A DNA stretch of 64,000 nt from contig NW_022985083.1 of assembly GCF_010015585.1 (NCBI RefSeq), positions 48,223 through 112,222 of the forward strand, in the 5' to 3' direction. Under the pieces are notes generated by a model. It had not been told where the DNA came from. It saw nothing but the letters and a program-made list of their open reading frames with translations, and did not search any database. The stretch is from Eremomyces bilateralis CBS 781.70 (Eukaryota > Ascomycota > Dothideomycetes > Eremomycetales > Eremomycetaceae). The translations under genes and the position numbers were made by a program. Positions within the stretch are counted from its first letter, which is position 1. The number at the start of each line of letters is the position of its first letter. This document shows, piece after piece, positions 11,521-22,963 of the stretch.

Positions 11521-13238
11521 GGTCGTGTGGGCGAGAGGCGAGTCGCCTCGGCCGTTTGGGTTGAGGCTCAAGAGCTACAGGGTGCCGGTATGCTTGCGCT
11601 CGAGGTGGACGGGTCGGGTATCATGGGGAGGGAAATGCGAGCGCGCAAGGCCGGATCAGGAGAATTGGAAAACGCAATGACGAAAGGAAGGGAAGGAGAA
11701 GTGTAACTCCGGGGCGTTGAAAGGAACTGTACAATGCGGACTGTCGTCAGAGGGGTGAAGATGGAATAAAGACGGAATCCTAACGAGGAGCAGCGTCTTT
11801 ACCGAGAGCGACAGGGCAGGAGTGGGTGTAATAACGCTGGTTTGGTCTACGATTCAGGGTTCAATACGGTAATAATTAATGACGGGCTGACTTAATTGGA
11901 CCCTTCCGCGAATCCTATCGGTCAGTTTTAATTCAAAGAAGACACCATGAAGGTCGGAGAAAGGTAGGATAACTCCATGTGTCCGACCCCGAGACCTGTT
12001 CGGTGGTGAACAGGCGAAGTGTATCGGTAAGGTACAGTATTCCGTATTCCGTATCATCTCCGGATGGGGCGTGTGATTTAGCGCTATTCGCAATACGAGA
12101 TGCGGACCGTCAGCCGAATGACGATATCTCAACCTCTCCTCGTGCACTCCTCGTGGGCGAAGGTTGTCGAGTGTGGACCAGTCGCATCCAATGTTCCAGG
12201 CGATTCCCACGACTACGACGGTACCGTTACTACGTCCCGTCCAGGCTAATTTCGGCGATATAGTGGCGAATAGGCTCATGGCATTCCAGGGGGAACCCGC
12301 ATCGGAGAGCGGGATGCCGCATCCATCGCGGTTTAAAACCTGCAGACTTGCTTATCCAACCGGTTCACCCGGGCAGGTGGTATCGCAGTGGACACAGTCC
12401 AACGCGAGAGGGGCTGAGGGAGGGGGGGGGCAATACGGACGGCTTGTATGCACTACCTACTATGTAAGTCCGGGACTGCTGCCTGCACGATGGAGCCATG
12501 CATGTCACATAACTGGTGGCATGTTTGATGGATGGGGGGGAGCCAATCCCGTTGAATGGTTGCGGACTCCGGAGGAGATGGTGGGTGGAGGTTCCTTGTT
12601 AGTCCTTGGTGGGCGATGGATTGTCCAGTCGTGGGAGAGGAGGCTAAAATCCCGCATGCTGCTATCGTGACGGTGACATGGAGCGGACGAGGGGTACTTG
12701 CCTATCACCAAGCAATCTTGCCGAGGATGAACCAAGGTTTCTGGCGTATAGGCACCTTCTATCATCCTTCGATAACCGTTCGGTCGGCCTTCGATTGCCA
12801 GCCAGGGCTATCTTGGTACAGATTCGCTTGGATACCCAGAAAATCCCCGTCTGGAGGTCTAGAAGAGCCAGCGCTCTGGTATTTGGGGACACGACCTTTT
12901 ATCCGGGTCCTAGCCACGTGCAATATCGTTTGTCATCCGGATAAAGATCCTTGGGGGTTCCACAGGATATAGAGAACAGGTATTTGGGGAAAGGACATGG
13001 TTGGTCGAGCAGTAGTATTCACCACAGGCATATAAGTACTTATTAAGTGTCTATACAGAATGACAGGTGGGACACAAGGCGACACGATGAAGCAGGTACT
13101 GTCGAACTGATATATCCATTCCATTTTGTTCAGATCCGCCGCGTCTAGTGCATTGTTTTAAGCAAATATCCTTTTCATTCTCCGATCCTCTATTTCCTCT
13201 TCTATCTCAATCTCACCTATGTCCCTTCTCATCCACCC
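11521..13238. other. intergenic, no gene recognised
   Basis: About 1.7 kb between the creB promoter side and the chitinase relic. Open frames at 11854-12972 overlap on both strands and show no domain, codon pattern or conserved motif. I see no transposon ends. Confidence 0.5.
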
Positions 13239-13734
13239 TCAAAGTTGATCTATCAACGGATCCAATGGTGGCCCACTACACGCCGGCGCCTCAGTGGTAA
13301 CCGTCAGCGCAACCGAGCACCCTGAAGTCAACGACGTGCTCGTCGTCGCACACAAGCTCCCACTGCACGACACCCAGTAGTTCGTGCTCATCACTTCCCT
13401 CGTGCAACTAGCCGTCGCTGTCGTGGGCGTCGCCGAGCAGCCCTTCGTCTCTATCGAGCTGTATGTTGAGCACGTGGGCGAGGATCCGGACGTCGCGCAC
13501 GTCACGAAGAACTGAGTGGCCGTCGCGGTCTCCGTGCATGACGAGGACGTCGACCGGCTTCGGTCGTTGCTCGTGGGGTTTTGCGTCGGTTTGTGCCTGG
13601 GTTCTTGAGATCATTGTTATGGCCAGGGGGCTTGCCTCCATGTGAACCCGGCCCGGTTGTTTCCCCCCCATCTTCGGACCCGTCGGGAAATTGAATGGGC
13701 AAAACAACCAACATTCCCCACCACCGCCTTTGCC

Positions 13735-13870
13735 TTTGCCTTTGCCTTTGCCTTTGCCGCCTTTACCGCGGTGGTCATCGTCATTGTCATCGTCGTCATC
13801 GTCGTCATCACCTCCGCCGCGGTAGCCACCTCCACTGTTGTCGTCATCGTCATCGCTGCCATCTCTACCA
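13735..13870 (-). repeat. simple-sequence tracts (Gly-Lys and poly-Asp coding) in the chitinase relic
   Basis: A TTTGCC hexamer repeat at about 13735-13760 codes Gly-Lys dipeptides. It is followed by a GTCATC-rich stretch coding a run of aspartates with interspersed Asn and Gly. Both lie in the linker before the C-terminal Cys-rich region. Confidence 0.6.
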
Positions 13871-14804
13871 TCGTTATCGTCCCCATTTCGCGGCGGATCT
13901 TCTCTTCCACCCGGTGGTGGAGGGGGGAACGGCATATCAATCGGCGGGATGTTAATATCGATATCAATCGATGAGCACGGGATGAAGGAGAACACCTCAC
14001 AGGGTTTCATCCCACAGAGCAGGCCTTTGCAGGTGATCCTGGGGGATCCGATGCCGATATCCAAGGCCGGGGGAAGTTCATGCCCCCAGGAAGGGAAGTG
14101 ACTTCTCCGTCCTTCCCGCCGTCTTCGCTGTTTTCGCCTCCGAGCCACCAGACGGTGCCCTCGTATTCCGACTTCCACCAGTCCGGAGGTGAGAGTGACT
14201 TCTCCGGTACGTCGATTTGTGTCGGGTGTGGGTGTAGAGGGACGATACGAGTCTCCTTGGGCATGTAGAAGCTTGGCCCAAGGTCCCCTCCGGTTGGCAT
14301 CGGAATTCCTGAGACATCGGATGGCGGGTTGGTGTACTTGAATGGCTTAAAGGTACCCATGCCCGACCCAAGCGAAATATTGACCGGGGGAGGCTGTATG
14401 CTCATCAGTGGTTTGTAGCCCGAGACTGTCCCCGAGCTAGGGATCGGGATAGGCCAGAAGTTGATCTAGTCCGTAGTGAATGGCGGGATGGTGATGACAG
14501 TGGAGAATGGGACAGTGGTGCCTCCGGAAACCACCTCTCCCACCTGCGACGTGGCCATCGGCTTGCCCTCAAAAAGAGTGGCCCAGATGGCGGTCGTCTC
14601 GGATGTTGAACCGCCCGTGACGGAAAGGAGGACCGTGGAGTATTCCGGCAGTGTGATCGTCGTCGGCGATGGTAGTGGGAAGGGAGGGAGATAGATCGTG
14701 CACGGCGGCTCGTACTGGAGGTCCGAATTCAGCTGTGCGTAGATAATCGGAGGAGGATAGTAGTCGCCCGTTCCTCCCATTCCGCTTCCTGTGAAACCAC
14801 CTTC

Positions 14805-14990
14805 TTGAACACCCTGGCCACCCTGGCCACCCTGGCCACCCTGGCTACCTTGACCACCTGGAGCACCCTGGCTACCTTGACCACCTTGACCACCCTGACC
14901 ACTTTGGCCACCGTCCTGGCCACCTTGACCACCGTCTTGACCACCTTGACCACTGTATTAACCGCCTTGGCCACCATCTTAACGACCTTG
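14805..14990 (-). repeat. 9-bp minisatellite (Gly-Gly-Gln) in the chitinase relic
   Basis: About twenty imperfect copies of CCACCTTGA / CCACCCTGG code Gly-Gly-Gln on the minus strand. Some copies carry TAA where the register calls for CAA, which fits C-to-T decay after loss of selection. Confidence 0.65.
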
Positions 14991-16801
14991 TCCGCCTTCT
15001 CCACCGTTTCCTCCATGAAGGTAGTCTGCTTATTCGTTCCAGCATATACACCGGGGCCCATGTCATACTCCAGGCTCCATATGACGGTGCCACCCAGACA
15101 ACGGTTATTCGCAAACATCGTCTTCTCAGCCAGCGTGATCTGGCCATCGTACCCCATCCATTGATCGGAGTTGTACGTGAGAATCTGAACCTTTGCATCG
15201 TCTGATGGGTTGCATTAAGCCCATGCTTTGCACGAAGCAGCGTGCGGATCTCGTGGTTCGACAGGACGCCGGGCTCGTTGGTGCATGAATCGGGGATGGA
15301 GGCGGACGGGCCGGAGAATTCGCAGGTGCCCAGGTCTCCACAGGTCTGGTCCCTGATCGTGTAGCCTCGTCCGTACCAGGCGACTCCCAGATTGAATTTG
15401 GAAAACTTGAGGCCGGCTTGGAAGTACACCTCCAAGACTTTCTCGATATCTCGAGCATCCGTGTGCGCGTGCATCGAGGTTCCCCAACCATTAAAGGCAT
15501 CCCAGTGCCCGTGAAGATCCCAAGTGCCGAGATTGAACCAGTTGACGTACGGCTCCATGCCTTTGAGGTCGTACTGCATGGAGTATCCAGGTTCGCCGGG
15601 GATAAGGACGCTGATTCCGTAATTCCTGTTGCTACTCTTCATGTGTTCGCGGAATTCTTTCAGCAATGTGACGAAATTATCCTTGTCGCCCTGTCGTCCA
15701 CCACGCTCTTTGATTCCGGGATATGCCCAGGCCCGTTCGATGCCTTGAAAGCCATATTTGTCCATGAACCAGATGGCTGAATCGATGAATTTGCGGCGGT
15801 TGTCTGCGCTCGCGGCCATGTCTGACCAGGTCCACTTGGTGCGAACTTCACAGCTGAACTGCCATCCTCCAACAGCAATCCAAGTCTCAGTCCACGGGCT
15901 CCGGTGTCCCACGAATGTCCCGTACATGGTTGGATCGGAAGGATGGGTAGGGGCCATTTGAAATGTCTCCGGATCGATCGAGGCATATGCATAGAGCAAA
16001 TGGGTAAGGCCACGGGTGTTGATATATTGCGGCCAGATTTGGTTACACTTTCGATGCCGCACGTTCCTGTTTCCAATTGTCAATTAAATCTCCAGAATCG
16101 CAGTGTGATTATGAAAACTTACGCTCCCTAATAATATCCAATGGTTCGGCCATTTTTCGCTGATCCGCTGTCTGGACCACATTCAGGCAATCCAGCAGCT
16201 TCGGTGTCTCCAAACTTCCTCTGAGTAGGTGTCTCTTGTCCGGCTTGGTTGGCCTTGGTGCAATGTAGCTCGGAAGATCCACACTAGCCGAAGAAAGAAT
16301 AGCAAAGGTTGTTGGGACATGAGACCTTGGAGTCGACTGAATTGACGCCGCATTAAGCTTTTGCATCAGAGTTGGACAGGCAGGGCTCCGGCTCATCAGG
16401 ATTGCAATGCTCTTTTTGGAACCCGCAGAGGCCTTTGGAGTTACAGCAAGATCCATCAACGCATGGGATCTCCGCGCTACAGTATCTTTCTCGCTCCACT
16501 TTCTCAGTGTGCTTGTCCATGTAGGTCCCATTGCGGCCAGACTGGGCTAGGATGTAGCCAGTCGAGAAGTCTATGACAGGAATGTACTTGGCACGGTTCA
16601 TAGCTCGAAAGGAATCATACACGTTGGATGTGGACATAGAAGAAAGAACATTGATCCTGCTTGTACCATCGCTTTCGTCTTGGACGGCATCCTAAATAAC
16701 TGTTAGCAGTGTTAAAGGACTTGAGAGAGTAAGCTCACCTTGGGGAGGGCGTAGGCTGCGATAAGCAGCTACTCTAGAAAGACACAGACAACTCTCGCCA
16801 T

Positions 16802-17696
16802 GGTCGATGAGCCCAGTTCCGTTCTGGTGACTGGCAGATCCCGGTTCAGATACGAGAGGTTGGTGATGGCAGCGAGTGTGGCACACTCGATGTTGAACGG
16901 CAACGATAGGAGATGTACTGGAAGAACTATAAAAGGCGGGAACCTTGGATTGGGAAAAACAGATCCCGCAGGTGTTAGACGCCAAATGAACGTATTCAGA
17001 GGGAGAACCTGGAGTGTGAACAGAATGTGTTGTTGTAAAATAAAGAGGAAGGTTGGAGGAGAAATTATCGACTTTATAAGAAGACAGCAGATAGCAATGA
17101 TGAAACTCCGTTGATGCAGAGAACTGCATATAGACAACACCCACCTTTCGTAGCCTCGCATGACAGGAATTACAGAAAACCTCATAATTTCGTTTGCTTT
17201 GCGGGCGAGGTCCATGCTGGTGAATGAAGATAGTCATGTTGATTGAGACTGAAGGACTGGAGAGCTGATAGTCGAGAGCCGCACTGGTCGGCCATGGTAA
17301 GAATCGTACTATAGAGACGGAAACCACAGTGCGTAAGGTATGGATTCCAACCCCTTCACACCAGCGTTTTGCCCCCATTGCCTTGGAAATAACTCTTTCT
17401 GGCTGACATCAAGTCCGATCCGCGTATTGACTTATATTGACTTGGATTCAACCAAGGGCGTTTGACAACAGCCCTCAGCATAGTAAGATAAGCCGCCTTA
17501 CCCTTAATACTTGAATAATTTCATAATTCCAATACCAACCCGAAGCCCTCGCCGTTATTGATCCCAGTCTCATTGGGCGCATTCTATAGGTTTTTTTCCT
17601 TAACTCCGATATATACACCCCATTCAAACATTAACCGAACCAACCCTATCATTCTCACCAACTCATCTCCCTCTCCGACGACGGACTTTAAGCAAT
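16802..17696. other. intergenic, no gene recognised
   Basis: Former promoter side of the chitinase relic and 3' flank of the AMP deaminase gene. The long antisense frames 16692-17378 show no family features. Both neighbours are on the minus strand. Confidence 0.5.
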
Positions 17697-20600
17697 CTAC
17701 CCCGACGCCCCACCATTCCCACTCCCCTTGTCCCCACCCTCATTCCCCCCTAGCGAGCTCCTCCTTAAACTACTCCGCCTCCGCCTCCCACTGACAACCC
17801 CCGGAAACATCCTCGGCTCACTCCCATCCAGCACCGGGCCCGGCGGAGTGACGTACTCCGGGCTCGGAAACGGCACCGAGCCCGTCCCAGCGCCCGCCTG
17901 CCCTGCGCTCGCCGCGACTTCGGAGCTGCTGGCCGCAGAGCTATCAGGGCCTTCGCGGTCGCGAAAGATTTGGGAGGACGTGCGGAAGGGGAGGTTGGTC
18001 GATGGGCTTGATGTGTCTTGGTTGAGGTTTGGTTGGAGGTTGGATGGGTCGGGGGTGAGGGCGCTCGGTGATTGAGGGTGGGTGTCACCGGGGACGGCGG
18101 TTGATGCGGAGGGGGTTTTCTCCGAGTAGCCGGTTGGGAAGCGCGGGGGGAGCATGGCGGACGGCAGGACGGAGAGGTGGACGGAGGATACGGCCTCGCT
18201 CTGATTGGGGTTCGTCGAGGAGGGCTGCGTACGCATGGAAGCGGAGGGGGAGCCGGATGGTTGCGTTGGGTAGTTGTTTGGAGCTTGGGGAACGGAAACA
18301 AGAGGGGTGGCAGGAACGGTGGTGTAGCGCTCGATCCTAGGAGAATATCGTTAGTAGAGAAGGCGGGGAGAGCGGACAGGAAACTTACATTGCTAGTTCT
18401 TGTCTCAAGGTCTCGTCCCGGAACGCTTCCCGGATATCGGGGACGTTGACCTTGGCCATGTCATTTCCAGTTACACCAGGGAGGTGGTAGTTCTGTCCGA
18501 TCCATCGTTGCTTGATGGTATGTTCAAAGCCACTTTGAACAACAGAATGTTTCGCAAGCTCAGACATATCCACAGCGCTGAGCTTGTAGATCTGTGCTGC
18601 GACCGCATACTCTTCGATTAGCGGTTCCTTGGTGAAAGCGAATTGCAGAGGATCGTCAGTCGATAGTGAGACATTCAGTCCTCGCCGGAAGTATTGCAGG
18701 AATGGATTCCGTTCATACGCCAGGAAGAGCGCGTTATTGCTGAGTGGCGACATGGCAATGCCGATTTGCTCGAGGTAGAAGATGTACTGCAACAGTGGTA
18801 CTTTGCGAAGAAGTAGACCATGACTGATGCTGTGGCAACAGATCAAGGCGACGGCAAGATGATCCGTGTCGCCTGCTTCTCCGCAATGCGGGCGCAGGAC
18901 AAATGTATTGAAACCTCGTTGCTTTCGCCAGACGTTGACGGAAGCGATGTTCGAGAAGAGGTGGTACATCCAATAGCTATATGGGGGGTTCTGCTTTGTG
19001 TTCCATTCCTTTGGAAGGGGGAATTTGCGGTACAGACGTCTCTCGGCCTTGCTCTCGTCGTCCACGCTGTCAAACCCAATCACTCGCTGAAGGAAGACGT
19101 GGAGATTCGGGTGACTGCTGGGATCCTTTGTCACCTCGAACAACGGTTGGAAGATATTGATCACGATCTGCTCGAAATTGTCCACCAGGCCTGTAGACTT
19201 GTACACGTCATACAGTCGCGGGATTTGGACGAGCCATCGGACGTTGGGTGAGAAGAGCTTATTATCGACCACCCAAGCTGCCAATTTGTCCCACTCGTCT
19301 AGTGTGCGTCCGTAGATGGAGATGCGCCATTCAACCATTTGGTACTTGCTTGCTTCAAGGTCGGAGATGACTTCTTTCGTGATCTCAGCGAGATAGCGGC
19401 CTTTGATATCGTTGTCGGTTTTCAGGAATATAGTTCGGAGTCGTGACTCGCCGATTGGATTGTACTTTAAGTTAAATTTGTCGAACCGGTGGAAGCTGTC
19501 AGTATGAGCCTGGTGTGGTTGTTAGCGCCATCAATAATAACGGGTAGGTCATCACTCACATGCATATCAAGCGTATCGATGCTAAGATCGTATGCTGAAA
19601 GATTGATGCTGTCGAATACCTCCTGCAAAGTCAAGACCTTTCCGTCCCTGTACAACACTTTCTCGTCTGGACATTTCTTGATCTTGCTCTTTATGAACCG
19701 CAGCAGATGCTTTTGGTTCATACAGGCCGAATGGTGAACGTGGGTGTCGACCTTTCGGACGTTGTAGAAATCTCGATGTGGAACTTTTTTGCTGTCGGCC
19801 ATCTCCTGATACTCGTTCAGCAGATAGTACAGGTTGAACTTGCCCTCCAGATACTGCAATCGTCGGAATGCAAAGCTCTTGCTCGGGCCATCCGACGAGT
19901 GGTTTAGGATCATGTCGAGGTCCATGTAGTACTCTCGAATCGTAGGGATATGGACAATAGGCGTGCCATGCTCAGCTGATTGGTGATTCTCGTACACTTG
20001 GAAGACGCTACTTTCGTCCACTTTGAAAGTCATTTCCGATGCATCCGGCAGCGGATACATATCATTGATGTCAAAGTCCTCGCCGATATCCTGTCCCGGC
20101 TTCCGCGGTTTCTTTATCGGAGTCCCCGGCATGCTTTTCTCGTTGAGGCCGGTGCTGCTTGGCACGCTGCTCATTCCATTGCTCTTATGCTGGTCCCATG
20201 TTGGTTCGGGAGGTGGAGGGTAGATCAACCAACTAGGATCATCCTTTGGATTGTCCCCTGCTCCTTGCAGGGAGAGTCGCATATACTTGTGTCGAATGTC
20301 GATGATCTGCTGGATGTTCGTGTAGATGTTGTTCAGCTCGGCGGTTACATGGTCGTCGCTTGTTGCGAATCCACCCCCTCCCGAACCAATTCCCACGCCC
20401 GCTCCTGCACCGTGGATCCCCTCGGATGCCAGAATTGGGGGTTTCTCTTCATGGGGTAGGCCTTGGTGCAGCCTGTGTTCGCGAGCGGCAGCGTCGGCCA
20501 GGAGGTACGGATCATCCTCTTTCTTGCCTCGGAATGGACCAGTAACTGGTGTCTGGGATACAATGCTCGGCCTTGCTTGGGTCTCGTTCAGTTGCGGACC

Positions 20601-21092
20601 TAGTCTCATACCCGCTGCTTGTCCATGATTGGGCAGGCTGACGTTGCTTCTTCTTGACTTGATGCTGTCCGCGCCGCCAAAACGTCCATCACCAGCAAAT
20701 GTCTTCGCTCGCAGGATAGGACTAATTGCCTCCATCGATGAATTATCCCCTCGGCCACTTTGACTGTCTTGCTGTAATCGCTGGTAGATTTGTTTTGCTT
20801 CCTGGTGGCTCATTTGCTTCTCCGAAGCGTAGTCGTAGAATGCAGTCTTTCTTTGGAGATCTCGCGGGAGCATACCCTCCTGCAGCTCGTCATTCAATGG
20901 GCCATTGGCATTGTCCGATTCGTCGGGAGACTGCTTCGTACTACCTTCGCCGTTGTCAGGTTCATTTCGATTGGAATGTGGGTTTGAGTCTTGGAACTCA
21001 TCGGCTGGTTCGGCTGTATCGTAGAAGTCCTCGTCCTCGGACGAGTGATGCATCCCGGTTTCGAGAGACCCGACATATGTCTCGTCATCCAT
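17697..21092 (-). CDS. amd1: AMP deaminase
   Basis: Converts AMP to IMP and ammonia, balancing the adenylate pool in the cytosol. Exons 19560-21092, 18389-19509 and 17697-18336 join in frame to about 1,097 residues. Introns are 50 and 52 bp; the second has a CTAAC branch. Metal and catalytic sites are all present: [12 protein letters not shown] (HxH), [16 protein letters not shown] spanning intron 1, the [11 protein letters not shown] box, and [10 protein letters not shown]. The regulatory N-terminus (~300 residues) is acidic and Ser-rich, and the C-terminal ~210 residues after QELAMIERY are Pro/Ser-rich and ordinary for fungal forms. The start MDDETYVGS at 21092 was chosen as the first ATG of the long frame. 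An ATG further upstream (near 21201) could belong to a small 5' exon, but its splice does not join in phase by the obvious sites. Confidence 0.93.
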
Positions 21093-22693
21093 GGTGTGGC
21101 TGAAGTCTAAATACGTTCGATGGTCAGTTGAAGAGTTTAACGTGAAGTAGATGATGCAATGATTGGAAGAGGGAAGCTAGGGACTGCCGTACCAAGGGCC
21201 ATGATTTCCCAACGGAGAGCTCCAGCTCACAAAAAGCATGCACGATAAGGAAATCACGGACTATTGCTCACTTCTCCGAAAGCACAATCAATCATTCAGC
21301 AAGAGGGCTTTCCGGTTGTGTTGCGTTGCGGTGTGACACTGTTCTTATCGAGATGCATGCAGACATCCAACACGTCAGCGCGAGTCAGTGTTATTCACGA
21401 CACGAGACACGAGTCACGACGGTTAGTGACGGGATGGAATTTGCTGTGCCATTGGCTTTCACGTGCTTGGCTCAATCTTATTTGGACTTCATAGTTCATC
21501 GGCCTTCGCCTACGCTTCTCCATTTCTGTTGCTATTAAAATCGTGTCCATAATACCGAAGTCAGCAGTCATAATATTCCTACAAAGTTCGCCGAAGTCCG
21601 AATGTCCGTTCGTATGGAGTTAGCTGGCGACAGAGCCTGCTGCTCGGTCTGTCATACATGCACTATGAGATTGTGTTTCATGATGTTCAGTCCGTAACCC
21701 CTTTGCCGTGAGCATGATGGAAAATAGTTCTCCTCATGGGGCTTCCGCATAACTGGGGACGGCTTTATCGGTTCAGTTACACGTTCGAAGGGAATCCCTC
21801 TCAGTATATCCGTCCCTCCTTCGGACACCAAACTCAATCCGTCTCCTGGACCTGCGGGCAGGACACCCCGGGACTCAGCTCGAGTGCCAGAATTACCTGG
21901 CACAATTACTGAATATCCCCCAGTTCGAATTATTATCCTATTTTGGTGAGACCTTACCCGGACACGAGATATCCAGTTGAATGGGAGGCCTTTTCCCGTC
22001 ATAGCTAGCATTCATGGTGCATTGAGGAATTTGTGCTATGCTAACCAAGGACGGAAGGTATGAATTGATGCCCTGTTCATTAATCAACGGGACTATGCTG
22101 AGCACAAATCGCAACTGCTTCTGTTGAGACATATCTACCCCCTTGCCAATTGGACTGTGACATAGATTAGTGAGGAAACCGAATCAATCGGTTCGGCGAA
22201 AGATCTGCCTCGATAGTTTCGGGGACCTTCGGCAAAAGTCAGATTCAGCGAGTGTAACATTGGATATCTCGGGCCATCTTGCGAGTACCCGAAACCCCTC
22301 AACACACCGCCCACCGGCCTGGAGTGCTCTCCGCCGTCAGTGGCTGATCTGATCCCAGAAGAGTCTCTAACAAGCATGATCCTGAAGCTGTGTGTCGGTC
22401 GCCATATTCCTAGCCGCGCGGGAGGCCTGGGTTTGGTGTCCGCTTACCCATCTCCGGCGGATCGGGTTGTCGATCTACGTGGTGCAAGCGTTCCTTGCGT
22501 TGTTCTACCCACCAAACTTTGGCGAGTATCGTTTGATCGGGGAATCATTGTGGATGAGGTTTTAAGTCTGAATCACCCAAGATCATTGCAGGTCGACGAA
22601 GAGACAATGATGACACTCCTGTGAGGACCAGGCATGAAGGAAAATCTAACTGAAGCCGAAGTTCATCTTCGATGGAGTGATCAAATGTGGAGA
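21093..22693. other. intergenic, no gene recognised
   Basis: 1.6 kb of unassigned DNA between the AMP deaminase promoter and the transposon. Frames at 21652-22011, 22135-22377 and 22340-22624 look random. A cluster of CACGA/ACGAG repeats lies near 21395-21420. Confidence 0.5.
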
Positions 22694-22695
22694 TA

Positions 22696-22788
22696 TTCTC
22701 ATATTCAGGTTAAGGTAGGATCCTTGGCGGCTTGGCAATTTTTACTCCACCAACACGCGTCAGAACGCGCTTTTATCAATTATATCAA
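22696..22788 (+). repeat. left terminal inverted repeat
   Basis: Starts TTCTCATATTCAGGTTAAGG immediately after TA and runs 93 bp to ATCAATTATATCAA. It matches the right end (26022-26115) in reverse complement almost throughout. An internal ACACGCGTCAGAACGCGC block is partly palindromic and may be a transposase-binding site. Confidence 0.9.
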
Positions 22789-22963
22789 TATCGCGCTTTT
22801 ATCTAGCCCATAATCATTGCTCTTAGGCTTCAAACATTTGTTGAAATCTTTATTTTCTACTATCGTAACACTATATGTTTTAATACTATAGTTACAGAAC
22901 TTGTTGAACTAAATCGCGTCAGGCTCGCGTCGTATCGCGTATTCCAAAGCACTATCTCGATCG

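Larger units (their letters stand above)
13239..16801 (-). pseudogene. decayed GH18 chitinase with chitin-binding domain and long Cys-rich tail
   Basis: The order of parts is that of a large fungal subgroup-C chitinase: a secretion signal at 16801 (MARVVCVFLE..LLIAAYALP), a hevein-type chitin-binding domain (CSAEIPCVDGSCCNSKGLCG, near 16440-16500), a GH18 barrel (about 15000-16080), a Gly-Gln repeat linker (14805-14990), a threonine/proline strand region (14466-14780), a CKGLLCGMKPCE segment with an Asp-rich run and a GKGKGK run (13640-14040), and a Cys-rich C-terminus (13239-13505). The reading frame is broken at several points, including the signal peptide, barrel and linker, so no full product is expected. 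The GH18 active-site motif, normally DGxDxDWE, reads YGFQGIERAWAYPG, so all four acidic catalytic positions are altered except one conservative Asp-to-Glu change. The wall-remodelling role of the ancestor is known for the family; loss of function here is read from the sequence. Confidence 0.8.

Noticed and set aside
13642-13974. Frames with AFAFAFAF and IVIVIV runs around 13,700-13,950
   Set aside because: Antisense readings of the Gly-Lys and poly-Asp tracts in the chitinase relic.
22340-22624. 94-codon frame before the transposon
   Set aside because: No motif, no start context, no homology recognised; random in appearance.
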